A stretch of DNA of 54,161 nt from RBG-16-66-20 sp049651845 (lineage in GTDB: Bacteria; Pseudomonadota; Gammaproteobacteria; Burkholderiales; SG8-39), in assembly GCA_049651845.1 (NCBI GenBank), contig JBASCW010000034.1, forward strand, positions 1-54,161, written 5' to 3'. The translations under genes and the position numbers were made by a program. Positions 37,319 through 45,864 of the stretch are shown piece by piece. Within the stretch, counting starts at the first letter, position 1. The number at the start of each line of letters is the position of its first letter. The notes beneath the pieces are model-generated. The model was not told where the DNA came from. It worked only from the letters and a program-made list of their open reading frames with translations, and did no database searches.

Positions 37319-38143
37319 TCAGTTCTTGAACAGATTCTCGATCGGCTCGGGTTTGGCGACGCCGAATCCCTGCGCGTAGCCGATCTTCAGGAGCTTGAGC
37401 GCGCCGATCACCTCCGCCTCCTCGACGCACTCGGCTACCACACCGATGCCGGTCATCTCGCCGACCCGCTGGATCGCCTTGAGCTTCGCCGCCGCGGAGG
37501 CCGAGCGCGTGATCTTGCGGATGATCGAGCCGTCGACCTTCACGAAGTCGGCGCGCAGCAGCTTGAGCGCTTCGAACGACACCGAGCGGCGCGCGAAGCC
37601 GTCCAGCGTGACGCGGCAGCCGACGCCGCGGACCTCGGCCGCAAAGCGCTCAGCCGCCTCGCGCCGGTAGATTGCGTCCGACTCGTCGATCTCGATCACC
37701 AGCGCGGTCGGCTTGACGCCGGTCGCTTTCAGTTGCGCTGCAGCAAAAGCCGCGAAGCCCCGGTCTTCGACGGTCTGCGAGGACGCGTTCACGCTGATCG
37801 CGGGCACCGGGCCGCCCGCGGCGAGCTTGCGAAGCGCGCGGCCCAGAACCCAGCGGTCGAGCTCAGCCATCATGCGGAAATGCTCGAACGCGGGCAGAAA
37901 ATCGCCCGGCGGCAGCATGTGCTCTTCCTCCTCGCGCAAGCGCACCAGGATCTCCACCATGACGGCGTCGTGCGCCGGCGCGCCTTCGGCGCGCAGTTCG
38001 ATGATCGGCTGCACGTACAGGCACAGGTGATTCTGGTCGAGCGCCTTGCGCAGGCGCGCCGCCGGCTGGTCCCAGCCGAGCAGCTCGCGGTCCATCTTCT
38101 GCAGGAACCGCGTCTCCTCGCCCGGTTGCTCCTTTTCGGCCAT
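37319..38143 (-). CDS. EAL domain protein with altered DDFG motif
   Basis: A 274-residue cytoplasmic EAL-type protein without GGDEF or membrane segments. The catalytic residues are mostly there: E64xLxR68 (EILVR), N119 (SVNAS), E151 (VIEIDES), K202 (DFVKVD), E238 and E241 in VAECVE, and GYAQGFGVAKP. The essential DDFG motif reads LDGFA: D181 is kept, but the second Asp is Gly182. That residue ligates metal in active c-di-GMP phosphodiesterases, so activity may be lost and the protein may be a c-di-GMP sensor or a binding partner. Monocistronic by position. Confidence 0.85.
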   Translation of the reverse strand: MAEKEQPGEETRFLQKMDRELLGWDQPAARLRKALDQNHLCLYVQPIIELRAEGAPAHDAVMVEILVRLREEEEHMLPPGDFLPAFEHFRMMAELDRWVLGRALRKLAAGGPVPAISVNASSQTVEDRGFAAFAAAQLKATGVKPTALVIEIDESDAIYRREAAERFAAEVRGVGCRVTLDGFARRSVSFEALKLLRADFVKVDGSIIRKITRSASAAAKLKAIQRVGEMTGIGVVAECVEEAEVIGALKLLKIGYAQGFGVAKPEPIENLFKN

Positions 38144-38176
38144 CGCGCATTGTAAGGTCCGGAATAGAATCTCCCC

Positions 38177-39025
38177 ATGGAAGAGATCCTCTATGCAGTC
38201 AATAACCGCGTCGCCACGCTGACCTTGAACCGACCGGACAAATTGAATGCTTTTACGACGCGCATGCGCGATTCCCTGATTGAAACTTTCGGGCGCGCCG
38301 ATGCCGACGACGAGGTGCGCGTGGTGATCGTCACCGGCGCGGGCCGCGCGTTCTGCGCGGGCGCCGATTTATCCGCCGGCCCTTCGACGTTCGACTATGC
38401 GAAGCGCGGCGTCCAGAACGACGAGCGCAGGGACGGCGGCGGCCGAGTTTCTTTGGCTATTTTTTCACTCAAGAAACCAGTTATTGGCGCCATCAACGGA
38501 CCCGCGGTCGGCGTCGGCGTGACGATGACGCTGCCGATGGACATCCGCATCGCCTCCAGCGCCGCGCGCTTCGGCTTCGTCTTTTCGCGCCGCGGCATCG
38601 TGCCCGAGGCCTGCTCGTCCTGGTTCCTGCCCAAGGTGGTGGGCCTGCAGCGCGCGGCCGAGTGGCTCTACACCGGCCGCGTGTTCGATGCCGCCGAGGC
38701 GCTCGCAGGGGGCCTGGTGTCGCGCGTGGTGCCGCCTGAGGAGCTGCTGCCCGCGGCGAACGCGCTCGCGCGCGAGATCGCCGACAACACCTCGGCCGTG
38801 GCGGTCGCGCTCGCGCGCCAGATGCTCTGGCGCATGGCCGGCGCGGACCACCCGATGGAGGCGCACAAGGTCGATTCGCGCGGCATCCATGCGATGGGCG
38901 CCTCGCCGGATGTCGCCGAGGGCATCGCCGCCTTCAAGGAAAAGCGGGCTCCGGCCTTCCGCATGAAGCCGAGCACCGACATGCCCGACTTCTACCCGTG
39001 GTGGGAAGAGCGCCCGTTTAAATGA
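38177..39025 (+). CDS. Enoyl-CoA hydratase/isomerase (crotonase family)
   Basis: A 282-residue crotonase-fold protein. Seen: the first oxyanion segment AFCAGADLSAGP, the second INGPAVGVGVTMTLPMDIRIAS, and RRGIVPEACSSWFLPKVVGL with the Glu equivalent to the second catalytic glutamate of hydratases. Conserved ADLSAG and PEACSSW favour 2-enoyl-CoA hydration in beta-oxidation; the chain length is unknown. The stop overlaps the start of the next gene (ATGA). Confidence 0.88.
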   Translation: MEEILYAVNNRVATLTLNRPDKLNAFTTRMRDSLIETFGRADADDEVRVVIVTGAGRAFCAGADLSAGPSTFDYAKRGVQNDERRDGGGRVSLAIFSLKKPVIGAINGPAVGVGVTMTLPMDIRIASSAARFGFVFSRRGIVPEACSSWFLPKVVGLQRAAEWLYTGRVFDAAEALAGGLVSRVVPPEELLPAANALAREIADNTSAVAVALARQMLWRMAGADHPMEAHKVDSRGIHAMGASPDVAEGIAAFKEKRAPAFRMKPSTDMPDFYPWWEERPFK

Positions 39026-40203
39026 GGGTCGCAGTCCTGGGTGCCGGGGTCATCGGCACGACGACGGCCTGGTACCTGCGGCAGATGGGCCACGACGTGC
39101 GCGTGCTCGACCGGCGCGAAGGGCCGGGGCTGGAGACCAGCTTCGCCAACGGCGGCCAGATCTCCGCCGACCATGCCGCGCCCTGGGCGAAGCCGGGCGT
39201 GCCGCTGCAGGCGCTCCAATGGATGATGCGCGCGGACGCGCCGTTGCTGTTTCGACCGCGCGCCGACCCGGCGCAGTGGCGCTGGGGCCTCGCCTTCCTG
39301 CGCAACTGCACGGCCGCGCGCTTTCGCGAGCATGCCGCGCGGCTGCAGCGCCTCGGGCGCTACAGCCGCGGCGAGCTGCGCGCCCTCACGCGCGCGACCG
39401 GCCTCGAGTACGACCGCGTGGGCCGCGGCATCCTCGTGCTCTACACCGGCAATCGCGCCTTCGAGCCGGGCTGGAAGACGCCCGAGGAATGCATCGCCAT
39501 CGAGCCCGCCGTCGCCTCGCTCAGGGACCGCCTGGTAGGCGGCCACTACCTGCCCGAGGACGAGTCCGGCGATGCCTACAAGTTCACAGCAGGGCTTGCG
39601 AAGCTGTGCGAAGCACGGGGCGTGACGTTCGAATTCGGGGTTTCCGTCGAAGGCCTTTCAGTCTGGAACGGAAAAATACATGCCGTTCGAACGAAGACAT
39701 CCGACATCGAAGCCGACGCCTATGTGCTCGCACTTGGGAGCTACAGCCCCCTGCTCGCGCGCCCGATCGGTATCGAACTGCCGATCTACCCGCTGAAGGG
39801 CTATTCGGTGACGATGCCCGTGAAGAACCCGCGAGCGGCCTGGACGGTCTCGCTCTCGGACGAGGCGCACAAGCTCGTGCTCTCGCGCATGGGCGAGCGG
39901 CTGCGCATCGCTGGCACCGCCGAGCTGAGCGGCTACGACACGGAATTGAACACGGTGCGCTGCGAGGCGATCGTGCAGCGCGTGATGCAGCTCTTTCCCG
40001 ATGCCGGCGACCCAACGCAGGCGAGCTACTGGGCGGGCCTGCGGCCCGCCACGCCGAGCAACCTGCCCTGCGTCTGCGCGACCAAATATCCGAACCTCTT
40101 CCTGAACACCGGCCACGGCACGCTTGGCTGGACGCATGCCTGCGGCTCCGGGCGCATCGTCGCCGACCTGGTGAGCCGTCGCCGGCCCGAAATCGAGCCC
40201 TAG
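39022..40203 (+). CDS. dadA: D-amino-acid dehydrogenase, small subunit type
   Basis: A 393-residue FAD enzyme oxidising D-amino acids to 2-oxo acids and passing electrons to the quinone pool. The FAD motif VLGAGVIGTTTAWYL is at the N-terminus, followed by DRREGPGLETSFANGGQIS, typical of DadA. The C-terminal GLRPATPSNLPCVCATKYPNLFLNTGHGTLGWTHACGSGR matches in part the family end. Sharing ATGA with the crotonase gene is unusual for dadA, which usually neighbours an alanine racemase; none is here, so the substrate may differ. Confidence 0.87.
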   Translation: MRVAVLGAGVIGTTTAWYLRQMGHDVRVLDRREGPGLETSFANGGQISADHAAPWAKPGVPLQALQWMMRADAPLLFRPRADPAQWRWGLAFLRNCTAARFREHAARLQRLGRYSRGELRALTRATGLEYDRVGRGILVLYTGNRAFEPGWKTPEECIAIEPAVASLRDRLVGGHYLPEDESGDAYKFTAGLAKLCEARGVTFEFGVSVEGLSVWNGKIHAVRTKTSDIEADAYVLALGSYSPLLARPIGIELPIYPLKGYSVTMPVKNPRAAWTVSLSDEAHKLVLSRMGERLRIAGTAELSGYDTELNTVRCEAIVQRVMQLFPDAGDPTQASYWAGLRPATPSNLPCVCATKYPNLFLNTGHGTLGWTHACGSGRIVADLVSRRRPEIEP

Positions 40204-40763
40204 GCGATCCCGAGCTTCTGCCTCGATTTGGCGGCGACCACCGCAGCGATGCTGATGGGCTGCTGAGCCTGGCCGGATCGCACGATCGCATCGCCGGCGC
40301 CGATCTCGCCTTCCTGCAGCACGGCCAGGTAGAAGCCGGTGCGGCCGCTTTTCAGGAAGCGCTTCACCATGTCCGGCCGGTTGAAGCGCAACGCGAGCTT
40401 GTAGCAGGGCATCCGCGGCTCGGTGATGACGATCTCGGCGGAGCCTGCGCGGAACCGGTCGCCGATGTGGACGCGCTCTTCAAGCAGCCCCTCCACGGTC
40501 AGGTTCTCGCCGAACACGCCCCAGGGCAGCTCGACGCCCTGCAGCTGCTCGCGCCAGAACGCGTAGTGCTCGGCCGGATAGGCGTAGACCGCCTTGCCCT
40601 CGCCGCCGTGCACCTCGAGGTCCGATTGCTCGTCGCCCTGGATGTTCAGCCGCCCCACGCGCACGCGCCCGGCGACCGGCATCTTGAAGATGGAGGTGCG
40701 CACCATTTCGCCTTGCCAAGGCACTTCGCGCGGCGTGCCCACGCTTACCGCGATCACCTTCAT
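40200..40763 (-). CDS. MOSC domain protein (YiiM-like)
   Basis: A 187-residue protein with one MOSC beta-barrel domain. Seen: DLEVHGGEGKAVYAYPAEHYAFW, PWGVFGENLTVEGLLE, and the conserved cysteine in TEPRMPCYKLALRFN. YiiM-type proteins detoxify N-hydroxylated compounds using molybdenum cofactor. The start is the ATG at 40763 (MKVIAVSVG). It ends 4 bp inside the convergent dadA gene. Confidence 0.85.
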   Translation of the reverse strand: MKVIAVSVGTPREVPWQGEMVRTSIFKMPVAGRVRVGRLNIQGDEQSDLEVHGGEGKAVYAYPAEHYAFWREQLQGVELPWGVFGENLTVEGLLEERVHIGDRFRAGSAEIVITEPRMPCYKLALRFNRPDMVKRFLKSGRTGFYLAVLQEGEIGAGDAIVRSGQAQQPISIAAVVAAKSRQKLGIA

Positions 40764-40794
40764 CGATTGAAGCAGTCGAGCCGCACGCCCATCG

Positions 40795-41295
40795 CTAGGC
40801 GGCCGGGCACGCATCCCCGAACGCGGACGGCGCGCTTGCCGGCGCGTCGGGCGGCGGGTAGGCCTGGCGAAAGGTGAAGGCCTGCGCGCCCGGGCCGTCG
40901 CGCCGCAGCAGCTCGAGCTTCTGCTTCGCCTCTTCGACCGATGGACGGTGGCCGGCGGGCACCCACCACAGCACGAGGAAGGGCTGGTCCATCTTCACGA
41001 ACCATTCGCTCCGCCGCCGCATGATCTCTACGTGCTCGGACTGGAACACGAACCGGCGCAGCGAGTCGACGTCCTTCCAGACCGACAGGTTGACCGCGAT
41101 GTTCTCGTTCTCCGGGTAGGGCCGGATCGCGGTGGCGTTGCCCTCCTCGGTCTGCAGCCGCCAGACGAAGCCCGGCGTGCGCTCGGCGAGCGCGTTGATG
41201 CGGTCCAGGTTTGCGACGAACCCGGCCATGACCGGCGAGTCGATCGGCCCCCTGATGGCGCCGATGTTCAGCTGCGCAAGCTCGTAGGCGGACAT
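40795..41295 (-). CDS. DUF3291 domain protein
   Basis: 166 residues matching the DUF3291 pattern: YELAQLNIGAIRGPIDSPVMAGFVANLDRINALAERTPGFVWRLQ, then NLSVWKDVDSLRRFVF and LVLWWVPAGHRPSVEEA. It is predicted to form a small alpha/beta dimeric barrel, possibly a monooxygenase-like fold; function unknown. The ATG at 41295 has a good GGGAGG upstream. It lies 31 nt from the MOSC gene on the same strand, and 108 bp from the divergent kinase gene. Confidence 0.8.
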   Translation of the reverse strand: MSAYELAQLNIGAIRGPIDSPVMAGFVANLDRINALAERTPGFVWRLQTEEGNATAIRPYPENENIAVNLSVWKDVDSLRRFVFQSEHVEIMRRRSEWFVKMDQPFLVLWWVPAGHRPSVEEAKQKLELLRRDGPGAQAFTFRQAYPPPDAPASAPSAFGDACPAA

Positions 41296-41403
41296 GCGGC
41301 CTCCCGGGTTGATTCGTGATTTTATTCGCACTCCCCGGTCCGTGACGCGAGCCCGTTTCGGTGTTGCGCGCGCCGGGATGCGCGCGGCTTGTATCATTCG
41401 AAG

Positions 41404-42444
41404 GTGAGCGAACTCAAAACACTGGGCCGCTACCAGATCCAGGGCGTGCTCGGCAAAGGCGCCATGGGCCTGGTGTACGACGGCCTCGACCCGGGGCTCG
41501 GCCGCCGGGTCGCGATCAAGACCATCCTCACGCGCAAGCTCGATGCCGAGGCCGCGCGCATGATCGGCGTGCGTTTCGAGCGCGAGGTACGCGCCGTGGC
41601 GCGGCTAAACCATCCCAACATCGTACAGGTGTACGACTTCGGCTCCGAAGGCGACCTCGCCTATATCGTCATGGAGTTCATCCAGGGCCGCGAGCTGCAG
41701 GAATGCTTCGAGAAGAAGGAGTCGTTCGAGCTGCGCACGATCTTCCGCATCATGCTGGAACTGCTCGACGCGCTCGACTTCGCGCACGAAGCGGGCATCA
41801 TCCACCGCGACATCAAGCCGGCCAACGTGATGATGGACGCCGCGGGCCACCCCAAGCTCACCGATTTCGGCGTGGCGCGGGTGACCGAGGGCGACGTGCC
41901 GCAGGCCGAGGCGACCAAGCTCGGCACCGTGGTCGGCACGCCCTCCTACATGTCGCCGGAGCAGATCCAGGGGCAGCCGGTCGACCGGCGCAGCGACATC
42001 TTCTCGGCGGGCATCGTCTTCTACCAGTTCCTCACCGGGCAGAAACCCTTCCAGGGCACGCAGTGGGAGCTGGCGAAGAAGATCATCATGGAAGACCCGG
42101 TCTGGCCGTCGCAGATCGTCCAGGTCTCGCCGGTCATCGACCGCGTCGTCGCGCGGGCGCTCGCCAAGGAGCCCGAGCACCGCTACCAGACCGCGCGCGC
42201 CTTCGCCGACGCGCTCAAGCGCATCCTCGAGGGCAAGCCGCCCGAGGACCCGAACGAAGTCCTGCCCAAATCGGCGACCGCGCCGCCGATGCCGAAGACC
42301 GAGAGCAGCGAGGCGGAAAAGGAGTTCTGGCAAGAGGTCAAGGACAGCGCCGAGCCCGAGGACTTCGCGCTGTACCTCGAGCAGTTTCCGCACGGCGAGT
42401 TCGCCGAGCTCGCGCGCCAGAAGATGGCCGCGCTGAAGGGCTAA
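41404..42444 (+). CDS. Cytoplasmic Hanks-type serine/threonine protein kinase
   Basis: A 346-residue eukaryotic-like kinase. Glycine loop VLGKGAMGLVYDG, VAIKTIL (ATP lysine), HRDIKPANVMM (catalytic loop), DFGVARV, and GTPSYMSPEQIQG (activation/P+1 loop) are all present, so it should be active. There is no transmembrane segment or extracellular sensor. The C-terminus after a Pro-rich linker holds a short motif EFWQEVKDSAEPEDFALYLEQFPHGEFAELAR in part, found repeatedly in bacterial regulatory proteins. GTG at 41404 is used; a TTG five codons earlier is possible. No phosphatase gene adjoins it. Confidence 0.92.
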   Translation: MSELKTLGRYQIQGVLGKGAMGLVYDGLDPGLGRRVAIKTILTRKLDAEAARMIGVRFEREVRAVARLNHPNIVQVYDFGSEGDLAYIVMEFIQGRELQECFEKKESFELRTIFRIMLELLDALDFAHEAGIIHRDIKPANVMMDAAGHPKLTDFGVARVTEGDVPQAEATKLGTVVGTPSYMSPEQIQGQPVDRRSDIFSAGIVFYQFLTGQKPFQGTQWELAKKIIMEDPVWPSQIVQVSPVIDRVVARALAKEPEHRYQTARAFADALKRILEGKPPEDPNEVLPKSATAPPMPKTESSEAEKEFWQEVKDSAEPEDFALYLEQFPHGEFAELARQKMAALKG

Positions 42445-42448
42445 TGAG

Positions 42449-42510
42449 TACTGCGTAAGTATTGTCCTAGGTACGCCAAGCGGAAGGATGGGACATTACT
42501 TGCGCAGGTA
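42449..42510. repeat. Imperfect inverted repeat after the kinase gene
   Basis: TACTGCGTAAGTATTGTCC (42449-42467) is complementary, with two mismatches and one inserted base, to GGACATTACTTGCGCAGGTA (42491-42510), around a 23-nt spacer. It starts 4 nt after the kinase stop. It may be a small mobile palindrome (REP/MITE-like) or a degenerate terminator; no T-run follows. Confidence 0.5.
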
Positions 42511-42618
42511 TCAATAGCTGTCCGCCGGAGTCAGTGCCCCTCGAGGCTCAGCCGCACGCGCTGGCGGGCGTCAACTGCAGCGCCGGGTTGGGCGGCAGCG
42601 CGTCCATGCTGAACTGTC

Positions 42619-42822
42619 TCATGTCGCTTTTCGTAGCACCTCAATCGCGAACGTGACGAACGCGACCCACGCTACGGTAAACAGCACGGTGCGAGCCATG
42701 AAGAGACTGAACCCGCTGATGTGCACCACGGCGTGCGCAGTGCGCGCATAGAAGTAGACGGCTGCACACATCTCGGTCACGGAGGTTGACACTCCGACTG
42801 CATGAAGAAGAGATAAGAGAGT
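42619..42822 (-). pseudogene. Remnant of a MAPEG-family membrane protein
   Basis: The minus strand encodes about 65 in-frame residues ending at TGA (42619-42621): AVYFYARTAHAVVHISGFSL followed by FMARTVLFTVAWVAFVTFAI. This is the C-terminal two-helix half of a MAPEG protein (Y-F-x-A-R-x-A-H-A-x-V pattern). An in-frame TGA at 42823-42825 cuts it off and no upstream half is found, so the gene is decayed. 42511-42618 and 42823-42903 show nothing else. Confidence 0.55.
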
Positions 42823-42903
42823 TCAGTTGTCATGCTGGCTCCGTATGAACGAGAAAACTACTCCCGTGGCCGGGATTGAGCAAGGAAGTGGACTGCGGGA
42901 CTA

Positions 42904-43950
42904 CTAGAGGATGCGGTTGAACCAGAGCAGCGACAGCAGCCCTGAGACCATCGCGAGCAGCGCCGCGATGCCCGAGAGCAGCGCCGTGACTTCGGTTTCC
43001 TTCTTCTCCAGCGCAAGGCGCGCGTTGAGCGTCTGGTAGACCTTCTTCAGGTCGTTGGCGGTGCCCGCGTAGAAATATTCGCCGCGCGTCATCAGCGCCA
43101 CGGTCTTCAGCGTCTCTTCGTCCAGGCGCACGCGGAACGACCAGCCCTCGAAGCCGATGATCTCGCCCGCGGTGGTGCCGAAGCCCACCGTGTAGACGCG
43201 CACGCCGCGGTCGGCGGCGAGCTTGGCGATCTCGACCGGATCCGGGCCGGTGGTGCGCTGGCCGTCGCTGAGCAGGATCACCACCGCGTTGTTGTAGGAG
43301 CCCGGCTCGACCGGCTTGAAGTCCTTCTTCGCATCCTTCGCTGCGCCGCCGATCGGGCCGCTGCGCGGCGCGTCGCGGCCAAACACGGCCGTGCTCACGT
43401 CGAAGCCGGCGTCCGGGAAGATGGTGGCGAGCGAGACGATGAGGCCGCTGCCGGTGGCGGTCGCGCGCTGCAGCTGGATGCGGTCGATGGCCGCGGTCAG
43501 CGCCTCGCGGTCGTCGGTGGGCGGCTGCACCAGCGTCGCGGTTCCCGCGAACACCACGATGCCGATCTTGGTCTTGGGCGAGGCGTCGGTGACGAACTGC
43601 TTGGCGGCGTTCTGCATGGCCGCCAGCCGGCTGGGCTCGACGTCTTTGGCGCGCATCGAGCCCGAGGCGTCGAGCGCCATGATGATGGTCTGCTTCTGCG
43701 TGGGCAGCGTGACGGTGGCCGCCGGCCGCGCCATCGCCACCACCAGCGCCGCGAGGGCGAGGAACATCAGCGCCGGCGGCACGTGGCGGCGGATGCGTGC
43801 GCCCGCGCCCACCGCCTCCTTGACCATGCCGAGGCTGGCGTAGCGCAGCGCGGCCTTGCGCTTCCTGAACAGCAGCCACACGTAGAGTGCGAGCAGCAGC
43901 GGCAGCAGCAGCAGCGCCAGCCAGAGCGCCTCGGGCCAGAGGAAGTTCAC
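42904..43950 (-). CDS. VWA domain membrane protein (BatA-like)
   Basis: A 348-residue inner-membrane protein with two N-terminal helices (LWLALLLLPLLLALYVWLLF and PPALMFLALAALVVAM), a periplasmic or cytoplasmic von Willebrand A domain, and a C-terminal helix. The MIDAS metal site is intact (ALDASGSMRAKD, then TGSG and SDGQRT). It forms the third gene of a MoxR-DUF58-VWA operon, and its start overlaps the DUF58 stop by 4 nt. In such systems the VWA protein is thought to act in cofactor insertion or assembly with the MoxR ATPase. No BatB/C/D genes follow. Confidence 0.9.
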   Translation of the reverse strand: MNFLWPEALWLALLLLPLLLALYVWLLFRKRKAALRYASLGMVKEAVGAGARIRRHVPPALMFLALAALVVAMARPAATVTLPTQKQTIIMALDASGSMRAKDVEPSRLAAMQNAAKQFVTDASPKTKIGIVVFAGTATLVQPPTDDREALTAAIDRIQLQRATATGSGLIVSLATIFPDAGFDVSTAVFGRDAPRSGPIGGAAKDAKKDFKPVEPGSYNNAVVILLSDGQRTTGPDPVEIAKLAADRGVRVYTVGFGTTAGEIIGFEGWSFRVRLDEETLKTVALMTRGEYFYAGTANDLKKVYQTLNARLALEKKETEVTALLSGIAALLAMVSGLLSLLWFNRIL

Positions 43951-44906
43951 GCGACCTTTTCCAGATGACCGTGCAGGATGCCGCCTGCGGCGGCGTGTGG
44001 CATGCCGCCGCCGTAGATCCGGCTGCGCCGCTTGCGCAGGTCCGCGAAGCGCATCACCGCGTCCACCAGCTCGCCGTCGGTGGCGAGTTCCAGGCAGTCC
44101 ACGCCCGCGCGCGCGAGCGCGCCGCGCAACTCACGCTCGCGCCGCTCGGCGATCGAGGCAAAGCGCCTGCGAAAGCCCCCGTCGTGCGTGTCGACGAACA
44201 GCTGCTCGCCGGTTTCCGCGTCCTGCATCACCAGCATCCCCAAGTCCGGAAGCTCGCGCTCGAGCGCATCGTACAGCCGCACGGCGACGACCTCGTGCCG
44301 GCGCGCGAGGTGCATGAGCGGCTCGGCCCAGCCCGGCCTGCTGAAGAAGTCCGAGACGATGAACACCAGCGAGCGGCGCGGCATCATCTGGTAGGCGGCG
44401 CGCAGGAAGGCGCGCAGGTCGGTCTCCTCGGACCGGGGCATCTCGGGCCGCTGCAGCAGCCGGTGCAGCAGGCCCAGTACGTGCCGCCGGCCGCCGCGCG
44501 CCGGCACCACCGTGTCCACCCTGTCGCCATAGAACAGCGCGCCCACGCGGTTGCCCTGGCGCGTGAGCAGGCGCGCGAGCACGGTGATGAACTCGATCGA
44601 CAGCGAGCGCTTCTTGGCCGCCGAACCGAAGTCGATCGACGGGCTCAGATCGAGCAGGAACCAGGCGGTGACCTCGCGGTCCTCGTGGAACTCGCGCACG
44701 TACGGTGTCTGCAGGCGTGCGGTGACGTTCCAGTCGATGTGACGCACGTCGTCGTGGTACTGGTACTCGCGCAGGTCGGCGAGGTCGATGCCGTTGCCGC
44801 GGAACAGCGTCCGGTAGTCGCCGTACAGCATGCCGTCCAGACGGCGGATCACCGTCCAGTCGAGGCGGCGCAGGATCCTCTCAGGATTGTGCTGCGACGC
44901 TGACAT
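43947..44906 (-). CDS. DUF58 domain protein
   Basis: A 319-residue soluble DUF58 protein. The signature REYQYHDDVRHIDWNVTARLQTPYVREFHEDRE is seen in part, followed by a degenerate VWA-like fold (FLLDLSPSIDFGS in place of DxSxS). DUF58 proteins are regular partners of MoxR AAA ATPases. The start lies 26 nt inside moxR and the stop overlaps the VWA gene, so all three are translationally coupled. Confidence 0.92.
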   Translation of the reverse strand: MSASQHNPERILRRLDWTVIRRLDGMLYGDYRTLFRGNGIDLADLREYQYHDDVRHIDWNVTARLQTPYVREFHEDREVTAWFLLDLSPSIDFGSAAKKRSLSIEFITVLARLLTRQGNRVGALFYGDRVDTVVPARGGRRHVLGLLHRLLQRPEMPRSEETDLRAFLRAAYQMMPRRSLVFIVSDFFSRPGWAEPLMHLARRHEVVAVRLYDALERELPDLGMLVMQDAETGEQLFVDTHDGGFRRRFASIAERRERELRGALARAGVDCLELATDGELVDAVMRFADLRKRRSRIYGGGMPHAAAGGILHGHLEKVA

Positions 44907-45855
44907 GGGATTCGAGCGGCTTCTCGGGCGCCGGGATCTTGCGCAGCACGCGGTGGATCAGCTCGTCGGCGCTGATGCCCTCGGCCAGCGCCTCGTAGGT
45001 GAGCACCAGCCGGTGCCGGAACACGTCGGGCACCAGGTCGATCACGTCCTGCGGCACCACGTAGCTGCGGCTGCGCAGCGCGGCGAGCGCGCGCGAACCC
45101 TCGATCAGGTGGATCGGGGCGCGCGGGCTGACGCCGAAGGAGAGGAACTTGGCGAGATCGGACAGGCCGTACGCGGCCGGGTCGCGCGTCGCGGCGGCAA
45201 GCGTCACCGCGTACTTGATGAGCGAGGGGTCCACGTAGATCCCGCGGCAGGCGCGCTGAGCGGCGGCGAGTTCCTCGGTGCTGCTCACCGCGGACACGGC
45301 GATCTCGGCGCCCGTGACGCGTTCGACGATCACGAACTCCTCCTCCGGGCTCGGGTAGCCGACCAGCACTTTCATCATGAAGCGGTCCACCTGCGCCTCG
45401 GGCAGCGGATAAGTGCCCTCGGTCTCGATCGGGTTCTGCGTCGCCATCACGAGGAAGGGCTCGGGCACCTTGTGCGTCTGCCCGGCGATGGTGACCTGGC
45501 GCTCCTGCATGACTTCCAGCAGCGCGCTCTGCACCTTGGCCGGCGCGCGGTTGATTTCGTCGGCGAGCAGCAGGTTGCAGAACACGGGGCCGAGCGCGGT
45601 CGAGAAGTCGCCCGACTTCTGGCTGTAGATGCGCGTGCCGACGAGGTCCGCGGGCACCAGGTCCGGCGTGAACTGGATGCGCCGGAAGGTGCCGTGGATG
45701 GTGCGCGCGAGCGTTTTCACCGTGAGCGTCTTGGCGAGGCCCGGCACGCCCTCGACGAGCAGGTGCCCGTGCGAGAGCATCGCCACCATCACGCGCTCGA
45801 GGAAGTGGTCCTGCCCGACCACGATCTTCTTCACTTCGTAGAGGATCTTTTCCAC
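44881..45855 (-). CDS. moxR: MoxR-family AAA+ ATPase
   Basis: A 324-residue AAA+ ATPase with Walker A EGVPGLAKT, Walker B LLADEINRAPAKVQSALLEVMQE in part, sensor 1 ATQNPIETEGTYPLPEAQVDRF, and a C-terminal lid (GVSPRAPIHLIEGSRALAAL) with the sensor 2 arginine. It is expected to work as a ring chaperone with the DUF58 and VWA proteins. It follows the HtrA-like protease by 9 nt, so the operon probably reads protease-moxR-DUF58-VWA. Confidence 0.94.
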   Translation of the reverse strand: MEKILYEVKKIVVGQDHFLERVMVAMLSHGHLLVEGVPGLAKTLTVKTLARTIHGTFRRIQFTPDLVPADLVGTRIYSQKSGDFSTALGPVFCNLLLADEINRAPAKVQSALLEVMQERQVTIAGQTHKVPEPFLVMATQNPIETEGTYPLPEAQVDRFMMKVLVGYPSPEEEFVIVERVTGAEIAVSAVSSTEELAAAQRACRGIYVDPSLIKYAVTLAAATRDPAAYGLSDLAKFLSFGVSPRAPIHLIEGSRALAALRSRSYVVPQDVIDLVPDVFRHRLVLTYEALAEGISADELIHRVLRKIPAPEKPLESHVSVAAQS

Positions 45856-45864
45856 GCTGGTCTC

